The notes: a model not told the origin generated them from the sequence alone. Positions 7,975 to 16,600 are shown, counted from the stretch's first letter. The stretch: 64,000 bases of DNA from Halogeometricum rufum (GCF_900112175.1 NZ_FOYT01000001.1:992001-1056000); one strand, 5' to 3'. A program made the numbers and translations.

Positions 7975-8694
7975 ATGTTGAGCGACGTGATGGAGGACTA
8001 CCTCAAAGCCATCTACCAGATAGAGGCGACGTCCGGTCCCCCCGTCTCTACCTCGGCCATCGCGGAGTACCTCGGGAAGACGCCGCCCACGGTCACGAGC
8101 ATGCTCGGGAAACTCGAAGAACGAGGGCTCGTCGAACGCGAGAAGTACAAGGGCGTCGAGTTGACCGCGGAGGGGGAGACGGTCGCCCTCGAGGTGTTGC
8201 GGCACCACCGCCTGCTCGAGTCCTACCTCGCCGAACACCTCGATTACTCGTGGAGCGAGGTCCACGAGGAGGCAGACGCCCTCGAACACCACATCTCCGA
8301 GGAGTTCGAACGCCGCGTGGCGGACGCACTCGGCAACCCGACCGTCGACCCCCACGGCGACCCGATTCCCTCCGCGGACCTCGCGCCCATCGAACACGAC
8401 GAGACGGACGCCCTGACCGACCACCCCGTCGGTGACCGCGTGGTCGTCGCGCGGGTCAGCGACCGCGACGAGGAGGAGTTGGAGTACCTCGCGGCGGCCG
8501 GCATCACGCCCGGAACCGCGCTCGAAGTCGTGGACGTGGCCCCGTTCGGGATGGTCACCGTGCGGACCGAAGGCGGCGACGAACAGAGCCTCCCCGACTC
8601 GGTGGCCGCGTCCATCCGCGTGAAGTCGCTGGAGGACGCCGACGCCGCGAGTGACGACGGAAACGGCGGCAACGGGGAGGTGCAGACGACGTGA
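7975..8694 (+). CDS. DtxR/MntR-family metal-dependent transcriptional regulator
   Basis: 239 residues: N-terminal winged helix (1-62, opening MLSDVMEDYLKAIY), helical dimerization and metal domain (about 63-130), and a C-terminal FeoA/SH3-like domain (about 155-215). Metal-ligand positions expected for the family are present: D8, H77/H78, E82, E98-E99, E104 and H105. With Mn(II) or Fe(II) bound it should repress transcription; the palindrome just upstream is the likely target. Its stop overlaps the start of the GDT1-type transporter by four bases (GTGA), so the two are one operon, which points to manganese homeostasis. C-terminal tail is low-complexity Asp/Gly/Asn. Confidence 0.9.
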   Translation: MLSDVMEDYLKAIYQIEATSGPPVSTSAIAEYLGKTPPTVTSMLGKLEERGLVEREKYKGVELTAEGETVALEVLRHHRLLESYLAEHLDYSWSEVHEEADALEHHISEEFERRVADALGNPTVDPHGDPIPSADLAPIEHDETDALTDHPVGDRVVVARVSDRDEEELEYLAAAGITPGTALEVVDVAPFGMVTVRTEGGDEQSLPDSVAASIRVKSLEDADAASDDGNGGNGEVQTT

Positions 8695-9398
8695 GCGGCT
8701 ACTGGGAGATAGTCGCCATCGCCCTCGTCACCCAGTTGGCGGTGCTGCCGGGCGAGAAGGTCCAGTTCATCATCGCCGGCCTCTCGACGCGCTACAACCC
8801 GCTGGTGGTCGTCGCCGCCGCGGGGTCGGCGTTCGCGGGGTGGACCGCGCTCGAAATCCTGTTCGGACAGGCGCTCCGGTCGGCCCTCCCGCCCGTCGTC
8901 CTCGACGCCATCTCGGCGGCGTTGTTCCTCACGTTCGCGGTGCTGCTCTACCGGTCGGCGCCCGACCCGAACGAACCCCACCGGGACCTCGCGGCGGAGA
9001 CGGACGGCGGGGTCGCGAACCTGACCGACCGGGTCGACCTGCCCGCCCCGTTGGACCGCCTCTCGGGGTCGTTCGGCGGGTTCGTCCCCATCTTCGCCAT
9101 GATGGCCGTCGGCGAGTTCGGCGACAAGACCCAACTGGTCACCATCGGACTGGCCGTCGAGTACGGCGCAACCTCGGCCATCTGGCTCGGCGAGATGCTC
9201 GCCATCATCCCCGTGAGCCTCGCGAACGCGTACCTGTTCCACACGTTCTCGCACCGGTTCGACGTGCGGAAGGCGCACTTCCTCTCGGCGGCCCTGTTCC
9301 TCTTCTTCGGCCTCGACACGGTGCTGGCGATGCTGACGGGCTTCTCCCTCTGGGAGACGGCCGTCGGCGTCGTCACCGCGGCGCTCGGATTCGCCTGA
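8691..9398 (+). CDS. GDT1/UPF0016-family cation transporter (putative Mn2+ exporter)
   Basis: 235-residue membrane protein with about six hydrophobic segments in two halves joined by an acidic loop (90-125). The family carries one ExGD[KR][TS] motif in each half; the second is intact here (E142-F-G-D145-K-T), but the first is L19-P-G-E22-K-V. Family members (MneA, TMEM165, Gdt1) exchange Mn2+ or Ca2+ for protons. Translation is coupled to the upstream metal regulator by a GTGA overlap, which supports a metal-efflux role under its control. The altered first motif may change ion selectivity. Confidence 0.85.
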   Translation: MSGYWEIVAIALVTQLAVLPGEKVQFIIAGLSTRYNPLVVVAAAGSAFAGWTALEILFGQALRSALPPVVLDAISAALFLTFAVLLYRSAPDPNEPHRDLAAETDGGVANLTDRVDLPAPLDRLSGSFGGFVPIFAMMAVGEFGDKTQLVTIGLAVEYGATSAIWLGEMLAIIPVSLANAYLFHTFSHRFDVRKAHFLSAALFLFFGLDTVLAMLTGFSLWETAVGVVTAALGFA

Positions 9399-9533
9399 CG
9401 CGGCGAACGAGTCCGTCCCGGTCGTCCCCTCCCGCCGCGTCGCTCGTTCCGGCCCGCTTCGCTCGACGCCGTCGCCGCGTTCCCGGCGGGGGTGACCGTT
9501 TTCGGTTGATTTATCCACCGCTCGGTCCGGGAG

Positions 9534-10232
9534 GTGTACGTGGCAACCGTCGTCGTCACCCTCCTGGCGGGCGTCGTCTTCGGCCTCGCGCTGGCCGCCC
9601 CGCCCGGCCCGATGAACGCCATCATCGCCGAGGAGAGCGTGCTCCACGGCTGGCTGGCGGGGTTCAAGGCCGGTCTCGGGGCGATGACCGCCGACGCCAT
9701 CTTCTTCGTCCTCGCTGCGCTCGGCGTCGTCGCGTTCGTCGAGCGGTTCCCCACGCTCCGGGCCGTCATGGTCGGCATCGGCGGCGTGTTGATGCTCTAC
9801 TTCGCCTACGGCGCCGCCCGCGACGTGCAGTCGTCGTTCCACGCCGCCGCCGACGCCGAGGTCAGGAAGACGGGCACCGGCTTCACGAAGGCGTTCGTCC
9901 TCGCCCTCACGAACCCGTACCAGATCCTGTTCTGGCTCACCATCGGCGTCGGCCTGCTGGACCCGGGGACGCTGGACGTCCTCGCCGAGACGCCGTACGT
10001 CGGCGCGTCGCTGGCCGGCCTCCTCGTGGTCGAGACGGGGTCGCCCGCGCTCGTCGTCGGCTTCTTCGGCGGCATCGTCGTCTGGATAACGGGCTTCCCG
10101 GCGGCCCTCGTCGGCGCCGAACGGCGCGTGAACGCCCTCGCGCCCGTCGTCGCCGGCGCGAGCGCCGTCGTCCTCGCCGGCTTCGGCGTGCTGTTCCTCT
10201 CGCAGGCCGTCGGGACGTTCGTGCCGGCGTGA
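9534..10232 (+). CDS. LysE/RhtB-family amino-acid exporter
   Basis: 232 residues, about six transmembrane segments. The N-terminal LALAAPPGPMNAIIAEESVLHGWLAG matches the LysE family opening (PGP motif, then a charged turn and Gly), and LTNPYQILFW is the conserved NPK/NP-like motif of the family's central helix. Exports amino acids or related solutes; the particular substrate is unknown. Two GTG starts, 9534 and 9540, are possible; a TATA-like GATTTATC about 25-30 bases upstream fits either as a leaderless start, while GGGAGGT precedes the second. Confidence 0.85.
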   Translation: MYVATVVVTLLAGVVFGLALAAPPGPMNAIIAEESVLHGWLAGFKAGLGAMTADAIFFVLAALGVVAFVERFPTLRAVMVGIGGVLMLYFAYGAARDVQSSFHAAADAEVRKTGTGFTKAFVLALTNPYQILFWLTIGVGLLDPGTLDVLAETPYVGASLAGLLVVETGSPALVVGFFGGIVVWITGFPAALVGAERRVNALAPVVAGASAVVLAGFGVLFLSQAVGTFVPA

Positions 10233-10295
10233 CATTCCGGCCGTCGCCACCGCCGAAACACTAACACTTTCATCCGTGAGGGGGGAGGTTCCACC

Positions 10296-11342
10296 ATGTT
10301 CGACAAGTCTACGTGGATACAACTCCCGCGGAACGTCCTCGTGGGTCACGGCGTGCTCGACGAACTCGCCGACGCGGTGGACGAACTCTACCTCACCGGT
10401 CGGCCGTTCCTGGTCACGAGTCCGACGCCGAACGACATCGCGGGCGACGCCGTCCGCGCGCAGTTCGACGACCCGGCGTCGGTCACCATCGAGACGGCGA
10501 GTTTCGAGTCGGTCGAACGCGTCGTCGCCGCCGCGGAGGCGGCCGACGCGGGCTACCTCGTCGCCCTCGGCGGCGGCAAGGTCATCGACACGGCGAAGAT
10601 GGCCTCCGACAGCCTCGACTGCGGCTTCGTCTCCGTCCCGACGGCGGCGAGCCACGACGGCATCGTCTCCGGCCGGTCGTCCATCCCGGAGGGCGACACG
10701 CGCCACTCCGTCGCCGCCGACCCGCCGTTGGCCGTCGTCGCCGACACCGCCATCCTCGCGGAGGCGCCGTGGGAACTCACCACCGCGGGCTGTGCGGACA
10801 TCATCTCGAACTACACCGCGGTGAAGGACTGGCAGTTGGCCCACCGCCTGAAGAACGTCGAGTACTCCGAGTACGGCGGGGCGCTCTCGCAGATGACCGC
10901 GGAGATGCTCGTCGACAGCGCCGAGTCCATCAAACCCGGGCTGGAGGAGTCCGCGTGGGTCGTCGTGAAGGCGCTCGTCTCCTCCGGCGTGGCGATGTCC
11001 ATCGCCGGCACCTCCCGGCCCGCCTCGGGCGCGGAACACCTGTTCAGCCACCAACTCGACCGGCTCGTCCCCGGACGCGCCCTGCACGGCCACCAGGTCG
11101 GCGTCGGGGCCATCGTCACCGAGTACCTCCACAGCGGCGAGAAGGGCGAGTGGCGCGACATCCGCGACGCCCTCGGCGAGGTGGGCGCACCGACGACGGC
11201 CGGCGAACTCGGCATCGACGACGAGACGATTATCGAGGCGCTCACGACGGCGCACACCATCCGCGACCGGTACACCATCCTCGGCGACGGGCTGCGCGAG
11301 GACGCCGCCCGCGAGGCGGCCGGGTTCACGGGCGTCATCTAG
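10296..11342 (+). CDS. egsA: sn-glycerol-1-phosphate dehydrogenase
   Basis: Reduces dihydroxyacetone phosphate to sn-glycerol-1-phosphate with NAD(P)H, giving archaeal membrane lipids their glycerol stereochemistry. 348 residues, normal for the family. Seen: N-terminal Rossmann part with GGGKVIDTAK (92-101), the substrate loop PTAASHDGIVS (115-125), and zinc ligands expected in AGCADIISN, GAEHLFSHQLD and LHGHQVGVG. A purine-rich GGGGGGAGGT lies just upstream of the ATG, an unusually strong ribosome site for this window. Essential housekeeping gene and a clear archaeal marker. Confidence 0.96.
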   Translation: MFDKSTWIQLPRNVLVGHGVLDELADAVDELYLTGRPFLVTSPTPNDIAGDAVRAQFDDPASVTIETASFESVERVVAAAEAADAGYLVALGGGKVIDTAKMASDSLDCGFVSVPTAASHDGIVSGRSSIPEGDTRHSVAADPPLAVVADTAILAEAPWELTTAGCADIISNYTAVKDWQLAHRLKNVEYSEYGGALSQMTAEMLVDSAESIKPGLEESAWVVVKALVSSGVAMSIAGTSRPASGAEHLFSHQLDRLVPGRALHGHQVGVGAIVTEYLHSGEKGEWRDIRDALGEVGAPTTAGELGIDDETIIEALTTAHTIRDRYTILGDGLREDAAREAAGFTGVI

Positions 11343-11457
11343 CGCTCCCGCCACCGCACCGTCTCGCCCCTGCGACACCGCCTCTGTCCCCGCCACCGCG
11401 CCCCGAATCGCCGTCCCGAATCCGAAGAGGGAATACGGGCGCTTCCCAACGCCCGCT

Positions 11458-12084
11458 ATGGCAACTGCGAGCGCCGACAACGCGCTGAAAGAGCATCCGC
11501 TGGCCGTCACGGCCGTCCTCTCGGTCGTCGGCTACGGCCTCGTCGTCGGGACGTTCCTCGGCTTCGTCCCCGGGGGCGTCTACCCCGACCTCTCGCTGTC
11601 ACAGGTGAACCTGCTGTCGGACGCCATCGCCGCCGTCAACGCGGTGAACGTCCTCGTCATCGCCGCCGGGTGGCGGTGGATTCGCCGCGACGAGGTGAAG
11701 AAGCACGCCGCCGCGATGGTCACGTCGTTCGGCCTCATCCTCGTCTTCCTCGTGATGTACCTCACGAAAATCGGCGGCGGCGGCACGAAGGAGTTCGTCG
11801 GCCCGGCGTTCGTCTACTACCCGTATCTGGCGATGCTGGCGATACACATCGTCCTCTCCATCGTCGCCGTGCCGGTGGTGCTGTACGCCCTCGTCCTCGG
11901 CATCTCGCACTCGCCGGCGGAACTGCGCCGCGAGACGCCGCACCGACGCGTCGGCCGCATCGCCGCGGGGTCGTGGCTGCTCTCGCTGAGTCTCGGCGTC
12001 GTCACCTACTTCCTCCTCAACCACGCCTACGGGTGGGAGTACACCCAGTCCGCGGCGGCCGCACTCGTCTCCGCGCCGTTCTGA
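11458..12084 (+). CDS. DUF420 family membrane protein
   Basis: 208 residues with about five transmembrane helices. The signature around VKKHAAAMVTSFGLILVFLVMYL and the later AIHIVLSIVAVPVVLYAL match the DUF420 family, often encoded near haem-copper oxidase genes and proposed to take part in cytochrome oxidase assembly. Here it has no respiratory neighbour; it follows the G1P dehydrogenase gene with its own TATA-like GGAATACG element about 28 bases before the ATG. Conserved His in helices could bind haem or copper, but that is inference. Confidence 0.8.
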   Translation: MATASADNALKEHPLAVTAVLSVVGYGLVVGTFLGFVPGGVYPDLSLSQVNLLSDAIAAVNAVNVLVIAAGWRWIRRDEVKKHAAAMVTSFGLILVFLVMYLTKIGGGGTKEFVGPAFVYYPYLAMLAIHIVLSIVAVPVVLYALVLGISHSPAELRRETPHRRVGRIAAGSWLLSLSLGVVTYFLLNHAYGWEYTQSAAAALVSAPF

Positions 12085-12162
12085 GGCGGATTCGCTGCCG
12101 CTCGGACCCGCCGCGACCCGACGAGCGAATGTCGAGGATTTTTATCACGCGGCCGCAAGCCG

Positions 12163-13227
12163 ATGCGTATGCGAATCGCGTTCGTCTCGATGTTCACCGA
12201 ACAACTCCGAGCCGACGGTGCCACGAGACGGATGCGACGGGTCGCCGAACGCCTCGCCGCGCACGGCCACGACGTGTCGGTCCTCTGCGCGCAGTGGTGG
12301 GAGGGCGACGTCCCCGAGTTCGAACAGGAGGGGGTGAACTACGTCGCCGTCACGGAGACGCCGTCGGCGACGACGTTCGCCTCGAAGGTGCCGTTCGCCC
12401 TCCGGCGCGTCAAACCCGACGTGATTCACGCGACCAACAGTCCGCCGACGCAGGTGACCGGCGCGAAGACGGCCGCGCGCCTCCTCCGCGTCCCCGTCGT
12501 CGTGGACTGGTGGGCCGAACGCGAGGGCGACTCCCGCGGCGCGTCCAAGCGGGCGGCGCGCGGCGCCAAGCGCGTCGTCACCCCCTCGCAGATGGTCAAG
12601 ACCACGGTGCGGGAGTTCGGCGTGAGCGAGGACGCCGTCCGCGTCGTCCCCGAGTCCATCGACTTCGACCTGATACGCGAGGCGGAGACGGACGACCGGG
12701 CGGACATCCTCTACTCGCGGCACCTCGACCAGTACGCAAACGTCGAATCGTTCTTCCTCGCACTCGCCGAACTCCGCGACAAGGACTGGCGCGCCGCCGT
12801 CGTCGGCGACGGGCCGGAACGCGCGCAGGCCGAACAGACGGCCGCGGACCTCCGCATCGACGACCGGGTGGAGTTCCTCGGCGAACTCCCGCCCGAGGAG
12901 TTCGTCCCCATCATGAAGGGCGCGCACGTCTTCGCGCAGACGGCGGCCGTCGAACCGTTCGCCACTCCACTGCTGTGGGCGCTCGCGTCCGGATGCGTCG
13001 GCATCGTCGAGTACCAGGCGCGGTCGAGCGCGCACGAACTCGTCGTGAACTGCGACCGGGGCGCGCGCGTCACCAGCCCGCAGGAACTCGCCGACGAGAT
13101 TTCGGCGGCCGCGGGCCACTCGCAGGAGTCGCTCAACGAGGCGTTCGCCTCGTACGACCACGACGACGTGATTCGCCGCTACGAGACGATATACGAGGAC
13201 GCCGTCGACGACTACGGGTTCTTCTGA
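12163..13227 (+). CDS. GT4-family glycosyltransferase
   Basis: 354 residues, GT-B fold. The N-terminal domain begins RIAFVSMFTEQLRADG and RRVAERLAAHGHDVSVLC; the C-terminal domain has the family signature VEPFATPLLWALASG, with the glutamate that contacts the sugar nucleotide. It transfers a sugar from a nucleotide donor to an unknown acceptor, cytoplasmic or at the inner membrane face, for example in glycolipid, exopolysaccharide or S-layer glycan synthesis. A TATA-like TTTTTATC lies about 25-30 bases upstream; the ATG at 12169 is an alternative start two codons in. Single gene, not in an obvious glycan cluster. Confidence 0.85.
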   Translation: MRMRIAFVSMFTEQLRADGATRRMRRVAERLAAHGHDVSVLCAQWWEGDVPEFEQEGVNYVAVTETPSATTFASKVPFALRRVKPDVIHATNSPPTQVTGAKTAARLLRVPVVVDWWAEREGDSRGASKRAARGAKRVVTPSQMVKTTVREFGVSEDAVRVVPESIDFDLIREAETDDRADILYSRHLDQYANVESFFLALAELRDKDWRAAVVGDGPERAQAEQTAADLRIDDRVEFLGELPPEEFVPIMKGAHVFAQTAAVEPFATPLLWALASGCVGIVEYQARSSAHELVVNCDRGARVTSPQELADEISAAAGHSQESLNEAFASYDHDDVIRRYETIYEDAVDDYGFF

Positions 13228-13319
13228 CACCGCTCTCCCCCGCCCTTCTCACCGGCGTCGGAGCGCCCGTTCACCGCCGGAGATCGAGTGGCTTCGTTCC
13301 GCCGGCACGAACCGCGCCC

Positions 13320-13481
13320 TCACCAGCGGTGCCCGGCGATGTCGAGTATCGCGCCGCAGCGACGGCACTCCGTCACCTGCAACGGGTCCGAACGTGCGTG
13401 GTTGACGACGACGGCCGTCGGGCCGCTCGGTTCCCCGCACCGTCTACACCTGTCTCCCGCCGACGTTGTCTTCGCTCGCAT
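13320..13481 (-). CDS. CxxC mini-protein (53 residues), likely zinc-binding
   Basis: A tiny protein with C12-RRC15-G and C39-RRC42-G knuckles separated by a basic/neutral strand region, the arrangement of haloarchaeal zinc-finger micro-proteins. The longer open frame begins 12 codons earlier, but the ATG at 13481 gives the conserved-looking N-terminus MRAKTTSAGD. Role unknown; such proteins often have regulatory roles. Divergent from the CopD-like gene. Confidence 0.65.
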   Translation of the reverse strand: MRAKTTSAGDRCRRCGEPSGPTAVVVNHARSDPLQVTECRRCGAILDIAGHRW

Positions 13482-13654
13482 AGTACCTCGGGACGTGTAC
13501 ACGACCCGTGACAGCAACTACCTTCGTGTCGAATTCCGGAACGTCACCCCGTCTGTCGCGTGTTCTGTTGCCCGTCCGCGAACGGGGTCTCCCCCGTGCG
13601 CTCCGGGAATCCCATCCCCGAGTTACATTTCGCTCGCCCGCGTACCGCCGAGCG

Positions 13655-14080
13655 ATGTCCGCCGCCCTCCACCTCGCCGTTCGACTCGTCCACGTCCTCG
13701 GGATGGCAGCGCTCGTCGGCGGAAGCGCGGCCACGTGGTACGCGCTCCGCATCGACCTCCCGCGGTCGCTCCGCCTCGCGACCCGCTTCGAGTGGCTGTT
13801 CTGGGCGTCGCTGGGGCTCATGGTCGTCACCGGCGTCGGCAACCTCGGAACGCTCGGCCCGCCGGCGCCCGCGACTCGCTGGGGAACGGTGCTGACGGTC
13901 AAACTGGTCGTCGTCCTCGCCGTCGGACTCGGCTCCGCCGTCCGGTCGCTCGCAGTCGGTCGACTCCGTGGCCGCGGCGCGGACGCCGCGACGCGCGCGT
14001 CGCTCCGGCGACTGTACGCCGCGACGGCGTGGTCGCTCGTCCTCCTCGTCGCCCTCGCGGAGGTGCTCGCGCATGGCTGA
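13655..14080 (+). CDS. CopD-like membrane protein
   Basis: 141 residues, four transmembrane helices. The first helix carries HLAVRLVHVLG with H6 and H13, like CopD/DUF2269-type proteins, where histidines in the membrane are thought to handle copper or haem. The ATG at 13655 was chosen because the hydrophobic protein starts there and a TATA-like TTACATTT lies about 28 bases upstream. It overlaps the next membrane gene by eight bases, and a blue-copper protein lies just beyond, so a copper-related role is plausible but not proven. Confidence 0.7.
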   Translation: MSAALHLAVRLVHVLGMAALVGGSAATWYALRIDLPRSLRLATRFEWLFWASLGLMVVTGVGNLGTLGPPAPATRWGTVLTVKLVVVLAVGLGSAVRSLAVGRLRGRGADAATRASLRRLYAATAWSLVLLVALAEVLAHG

Positions 14081-14624
14081 CCGGGACGAAGCGGTCGCGC
14101 GCGACGGCGTCGGTCCCGGCGTGAGCGACCGCGACGGCTGGTTCGACGCGTGGGTCGTCGCGACGTTCGACCTCGTGGCGCTCTCGCTCCTCGTCCTCGT
14201 CGCGGCCCACGCCTCGGGCTTTCTGGCCGGGGCACTCTCCGGATTCGGGACGCTCCCCGGACTGCTCGTCTTCGGCTACCTCTGGACGCTCGTCGTCGTC
14301 GGCGTCCGCTGGGTCCTCTCGGCCGGCGGACTCGATACGTTCGCGTCGAGGCGGCGTCGGGCTCGACTCGTTCGGGGCGTCGCCGGCGGCGCGTTCGTCG
14401 GGAGCGCGTTCGTGCTCGGAACCGTCCTCGTCGGTGGCGGCGTCGCCGCCGTCGCGGACCCGGAGTTGGTCGCGACCGTCCTGTTCGTCGCGGGCGTCGG
14501 AACCGCCGTCGCCGCCGTCGTCGGCGCCGTCGTGGGACTGGTCTCGACCGGGGTCAACCTGCTGCTGTTCCGCGTCAGCGGCTGGGTCGTCCCGAGCGGC
14601 GGAGACGACGCGGAACGCGCGTGA
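14073..14624 (+). CDS. Haloarchaeal membrane protein, unknown function
   Basis: 183 residues with four to five predicted helices: residues 27-50, 55-75, an Arg-rich cytoplasmic loop (SRRRRARLVRG) at about 88-100, then two long Gly/Val/Ala helices and a last segment. No motif was recognised. Its ATG lies within the last codons of the CopD-like gene (eight-base overlap, different frame), so it is translationally coupled to it and probably works with it. Convergent with the halocyanin gene. Confidence 0.7.
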   Translation: MADRDEAVARDGVGPGVSDRDGWFDAWVVATFDLVALSLLVLVAAHASGFLAGALSGFGTLPGLLVFGYLWTLVVVGVRWVLSAGGLDTFASRRRRARLVRGVAGGAFVGSAFVLGTVLVGGGVAAVADPELVATVLFVAGVGTAVAAVVGAVVGLVSTGVNLLLFRVSGWVVPSGGDDAERA

Positions 14625-14687
14625 GGCGAGCGAACCGACGGCTCTCGCGGCGTCGAAGCGACCGAATCGGAAGCGGCGAGGCGCCGA

Positions 14688-15341
14688 CTACTCCTCGATG
14701 TCGTAGTCGCCGCCGTACTTCAGGAAGAAGAACGCGAGGCCGAGCGTCGCGACCATGGTGAACGTCGTGGCGATGCCGAGCGTCTTCGCGGAGTCCGGCA
14801 CCGACGGGACGTTCGACGGCGCGGGCGTCGAGATGGACTCGACGACTTCGATGGCGCCGAGCATCCCGGCGGACTTGTGGGGCGCGCAGTGGTACTCGTA
14901 CTCGCCGAGCGTCTCGAACGTGTGCTCGTAGGTGAAGCCCGTGTTCTCGATGGGTTCGTGGCCGGACCAGCCGGCGCCCTCGGGTTGGCTGTCGACGACG
15001 ATGTTGTGGTTGTCGGACTCCCAGTTGAACGTCACCGTCGTGCCGGGCGTAATCTGGAGCGGTTCCTCCGTCCCCGGCGTGAAGACGAGGCTGCCGTCCG
15101 GGCCGACGGCGACGGTCTCGCTCCCGCCGCCACCGCCGCCACCGCCGCCACCACTGCTGGTGCCGGTGCCCGTCCCCGCGGACGTGCCCGTGCTGGTTCC
15201 CGTCCCGGAACTGGTTGCGGTGCCCGTCGACGTCCCCGTCTCTTGCGCCGCGGCCGCACCGGACGCGCCGGCCGCCGCCGCCGTCCCGGCCGCAGTCGTG
15301 AGGAAGGCACGGCGGGACATCTCCGCGTTGCCGTCAGTCAT
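14688..15341 (-). CDS. Halocyanin (blue copper protein), Tat-exported and C-terminally membrane-anchored
   Basis: Small electron carrier outside the membrane. Order: Tat signal with SRRAFL (9-14); a low-complexity Thr/Gly/Ser linker (about 35-73) ending in a run of glycines; a plastocyanin-like domain (75-168) with type 1 copper ligands H112, C152, H155 and M160 (DNHN and HCAPHKSAGM); then a transmembrane helix near 187-209 and a short acidic tail. Architecture matches the halocyanin of the cytochrome b cluster at 30.8-31.4 kb, a paralogue. Adjacent to the CopD-like operon, so it may receive copper from there. Confidence 0.92.
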   Translation of the reverse strand: MTDGNAEMSRRAFLTTAAGTAAAAGASGAAAAQETGTSTGTATSSGTGTSTGTSAGTGTGTSSGGGGGGGGGGSETVAVGPDGSLVFTPGTEEPLQITPGTTVTFNWESDNHNIVVDSQPEGAGWSGHEPIENTGFTYEHTFETLGEYEYHCAPHKSAGMLGAIEVVESISTPAPSNVPSVPDSAKTLGIATTFTMVATLGLAFFFLKYGGDYDIEE

Positions 15342-15426
15342 GGTCGGCGCTTAGGGGTCCGCTGTAGTGAATACTTTGGTTTCGACTCGTCGCCCGCTCG
15401 CCGGAAATCGCCCGACAGGACGGGGT

Positions 15427-16482
15427 TCAGAGCGTGTAGTCGTGTTCGCCGGTCTCCGTGTCGAGGAAGGCGGTCAGCAGGTCGATGGTCGCGTCCACGT
15501 CTTCGACGTGCGCGCTCTCGGTGACGGTGTGGAGGTACCGGGTGGGGACGGAGATGGCGCCGACGGGTTTCGCGCCGTGGGTGTTCTGAAAGCCCGCGGT
15601 GTCGGTCCCGCCGGCGGGGAGAATCTCGTACTGGTAGGACACGTCCTCGGCGTCGGCCACGTCGCGGAGGCGACGGTGTACCTTCGGATTCGTGATGACG
15701 CTGCCGTCCTTGAGTTTGATGGCGGTCCCCGCGCCGAGTTCGGTGACGTGGTCGCCCGCCTCGAACCCGGGCACGTCGTTCGCGACGGTCACGTCGAGGG
15801 CGACGGCGAGGTCCGGGTCGAGGTCGACGCCGAGGGCCGCCGCGCCGCGCAGACCGACCTCCTCCTGCACCGTCGCGGCGAAGTGAACCGTCACCGCGGG
15901 GTCGTCGAGACGCTTCGCTGCCTCCAGCATGGCGAACAGGCAGACCCGGTCGTCGAGCGCCTTCCCGGTGACGTGGTCGCCCATCTCGACGGTCGTCTGC
16001 TCCATCGTCACGAGGTCGCCCACGTCGACCGTCTCCGCGGCCGCGTCGCCGTCGAGGCCGAGGTCCACGTACACGTCCTTCACCTCGTCGTCCTTCTCCT
16101 TCTGCTCCTCGGTGAGCGTGTGCGGCGGCGGCGACCCGATGACGCCCGTCACGTCGCCATCCTCGGTGTGTACCTGCACACGCTGAGCTTTCAGGATGCG
16201 CGGGTCCCAGCCACCGAGGGCGTCCAGTTGGACGAACCCCTCGTCGGTGACGTGGCGGACCATGAAGCCAATCTCGTCCATGTGGGCGGCAATCGCCACG
16301 GAGTAGTCGGAGTCGCCCTCGACGGTCCCGACGACGTTGCCCATCGCGTCCGTCCGCACCTCGTCCGCGTGCGCTTCGAGTTCCCGGCGAACCACGTCGC
16401 GGATGCGGTCCTCGTACCCCGGAACGCCACTCGTCTCGGTCAACTCCCGCAGCAACTCGAAGTCGAAGTCGTAGTCTGCCAT
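15427..16482 (-). CDS. M42-family aminopeptidase (TET-like)
   Basis: Removes N-terminal amino acids from peptides, likely downstream of the proteasome, as a large cytoplasmic oligomer. 351 residues. Di-metal and catalytic residues visible: H67 in AAHMDEIG, D178 in KALDDRV, E207/E208 in VQEEVGLRG, D230 in VALDVT, and a late His in YLHTVTES. An insertion-like apical part lies between 95 and 165. The ATG begins the conserved MADYDFDFELL stretch and has a TATA-like CTTTAGTC about 28 bases upstream on the minus strand. Confidence 0.9.
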   Translation of the reverse strand: MADYDFDFELLRELTETSGVPGYEDRIRDVVRRELEAHADEVRTDAMGNVVGTVEGDSDYSVAIAAHMDEIGFMVRHVTDEGFVQLDALGGWDPRILKAQRVQVHTEDGDVTGVIGSPPPHTLTEEQKEKDDEVKDVYVDLGLDGDAAAETVDVGDLVTMEQTTVEMGDHVTGKALDDRVCLFAMLEAAKRLDDPAVTVHFAATVQEEVGLRGAAALGVDLDPDLAVALDVTVANDVPGFEAGDHVTELGAGTAIKLKDGSVITNPKVHRRLRDVADAEDVSYQYEILPAGGTDTAGFQNTHGAKPVGAISVPTRYLHTVTESAHVEDVDATIDLLTAFLDTETGEHDYTL

Positions 16483-16559
16483 GGTGGCATCTTTTGCCAG
16501 TCGAGACTAAAGGACTCGTGTCTCGGAACGTGTCGTAAACTGACAATCTGTTTGGAGTT

Positions 16560-16569
16560 GTTCCGGAAC
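16560..16569. promoter_or_regulatory. 10-bp palindrome in a divergent promoter region
   Basis: GTTCCGGAAC, directly followed by GTTTTTGCC, the likely TATA box of the MTH865-like gene. A dyad touching a TATA box is a typical archaeal repressor position. The binding protein is unknown. Confidence 0.35.
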
Positions 16570-16600
16570 GTTTTTGCCGTGTATCTGTGCATTAGGTGGC

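Noticed and set aside
8651-10264. Plus-strand 537-codon frame across GDT1 and LysE
   Set aside because: Arg/Pro-rich shadow of two well-supported membrane protein genes in the other frames.
8244-11510. Minus-strand open frame of 1088 codons
   Set aside because: Runs antisense through four well-supported plus-strand genes (regulator, GDT1, LysE, G1P dehydrogenase); arises from the high GC content, and its translation has no domain and a skewed Arg/Asp/Val makeup.
15120-15215. Simple-sequence repeats in the halocyanin genes (here and at 31230-31340)
   Set aside because: In-frame codons for Gly, Thr and Ser linkers of the proteins; explained by the coding sequence.
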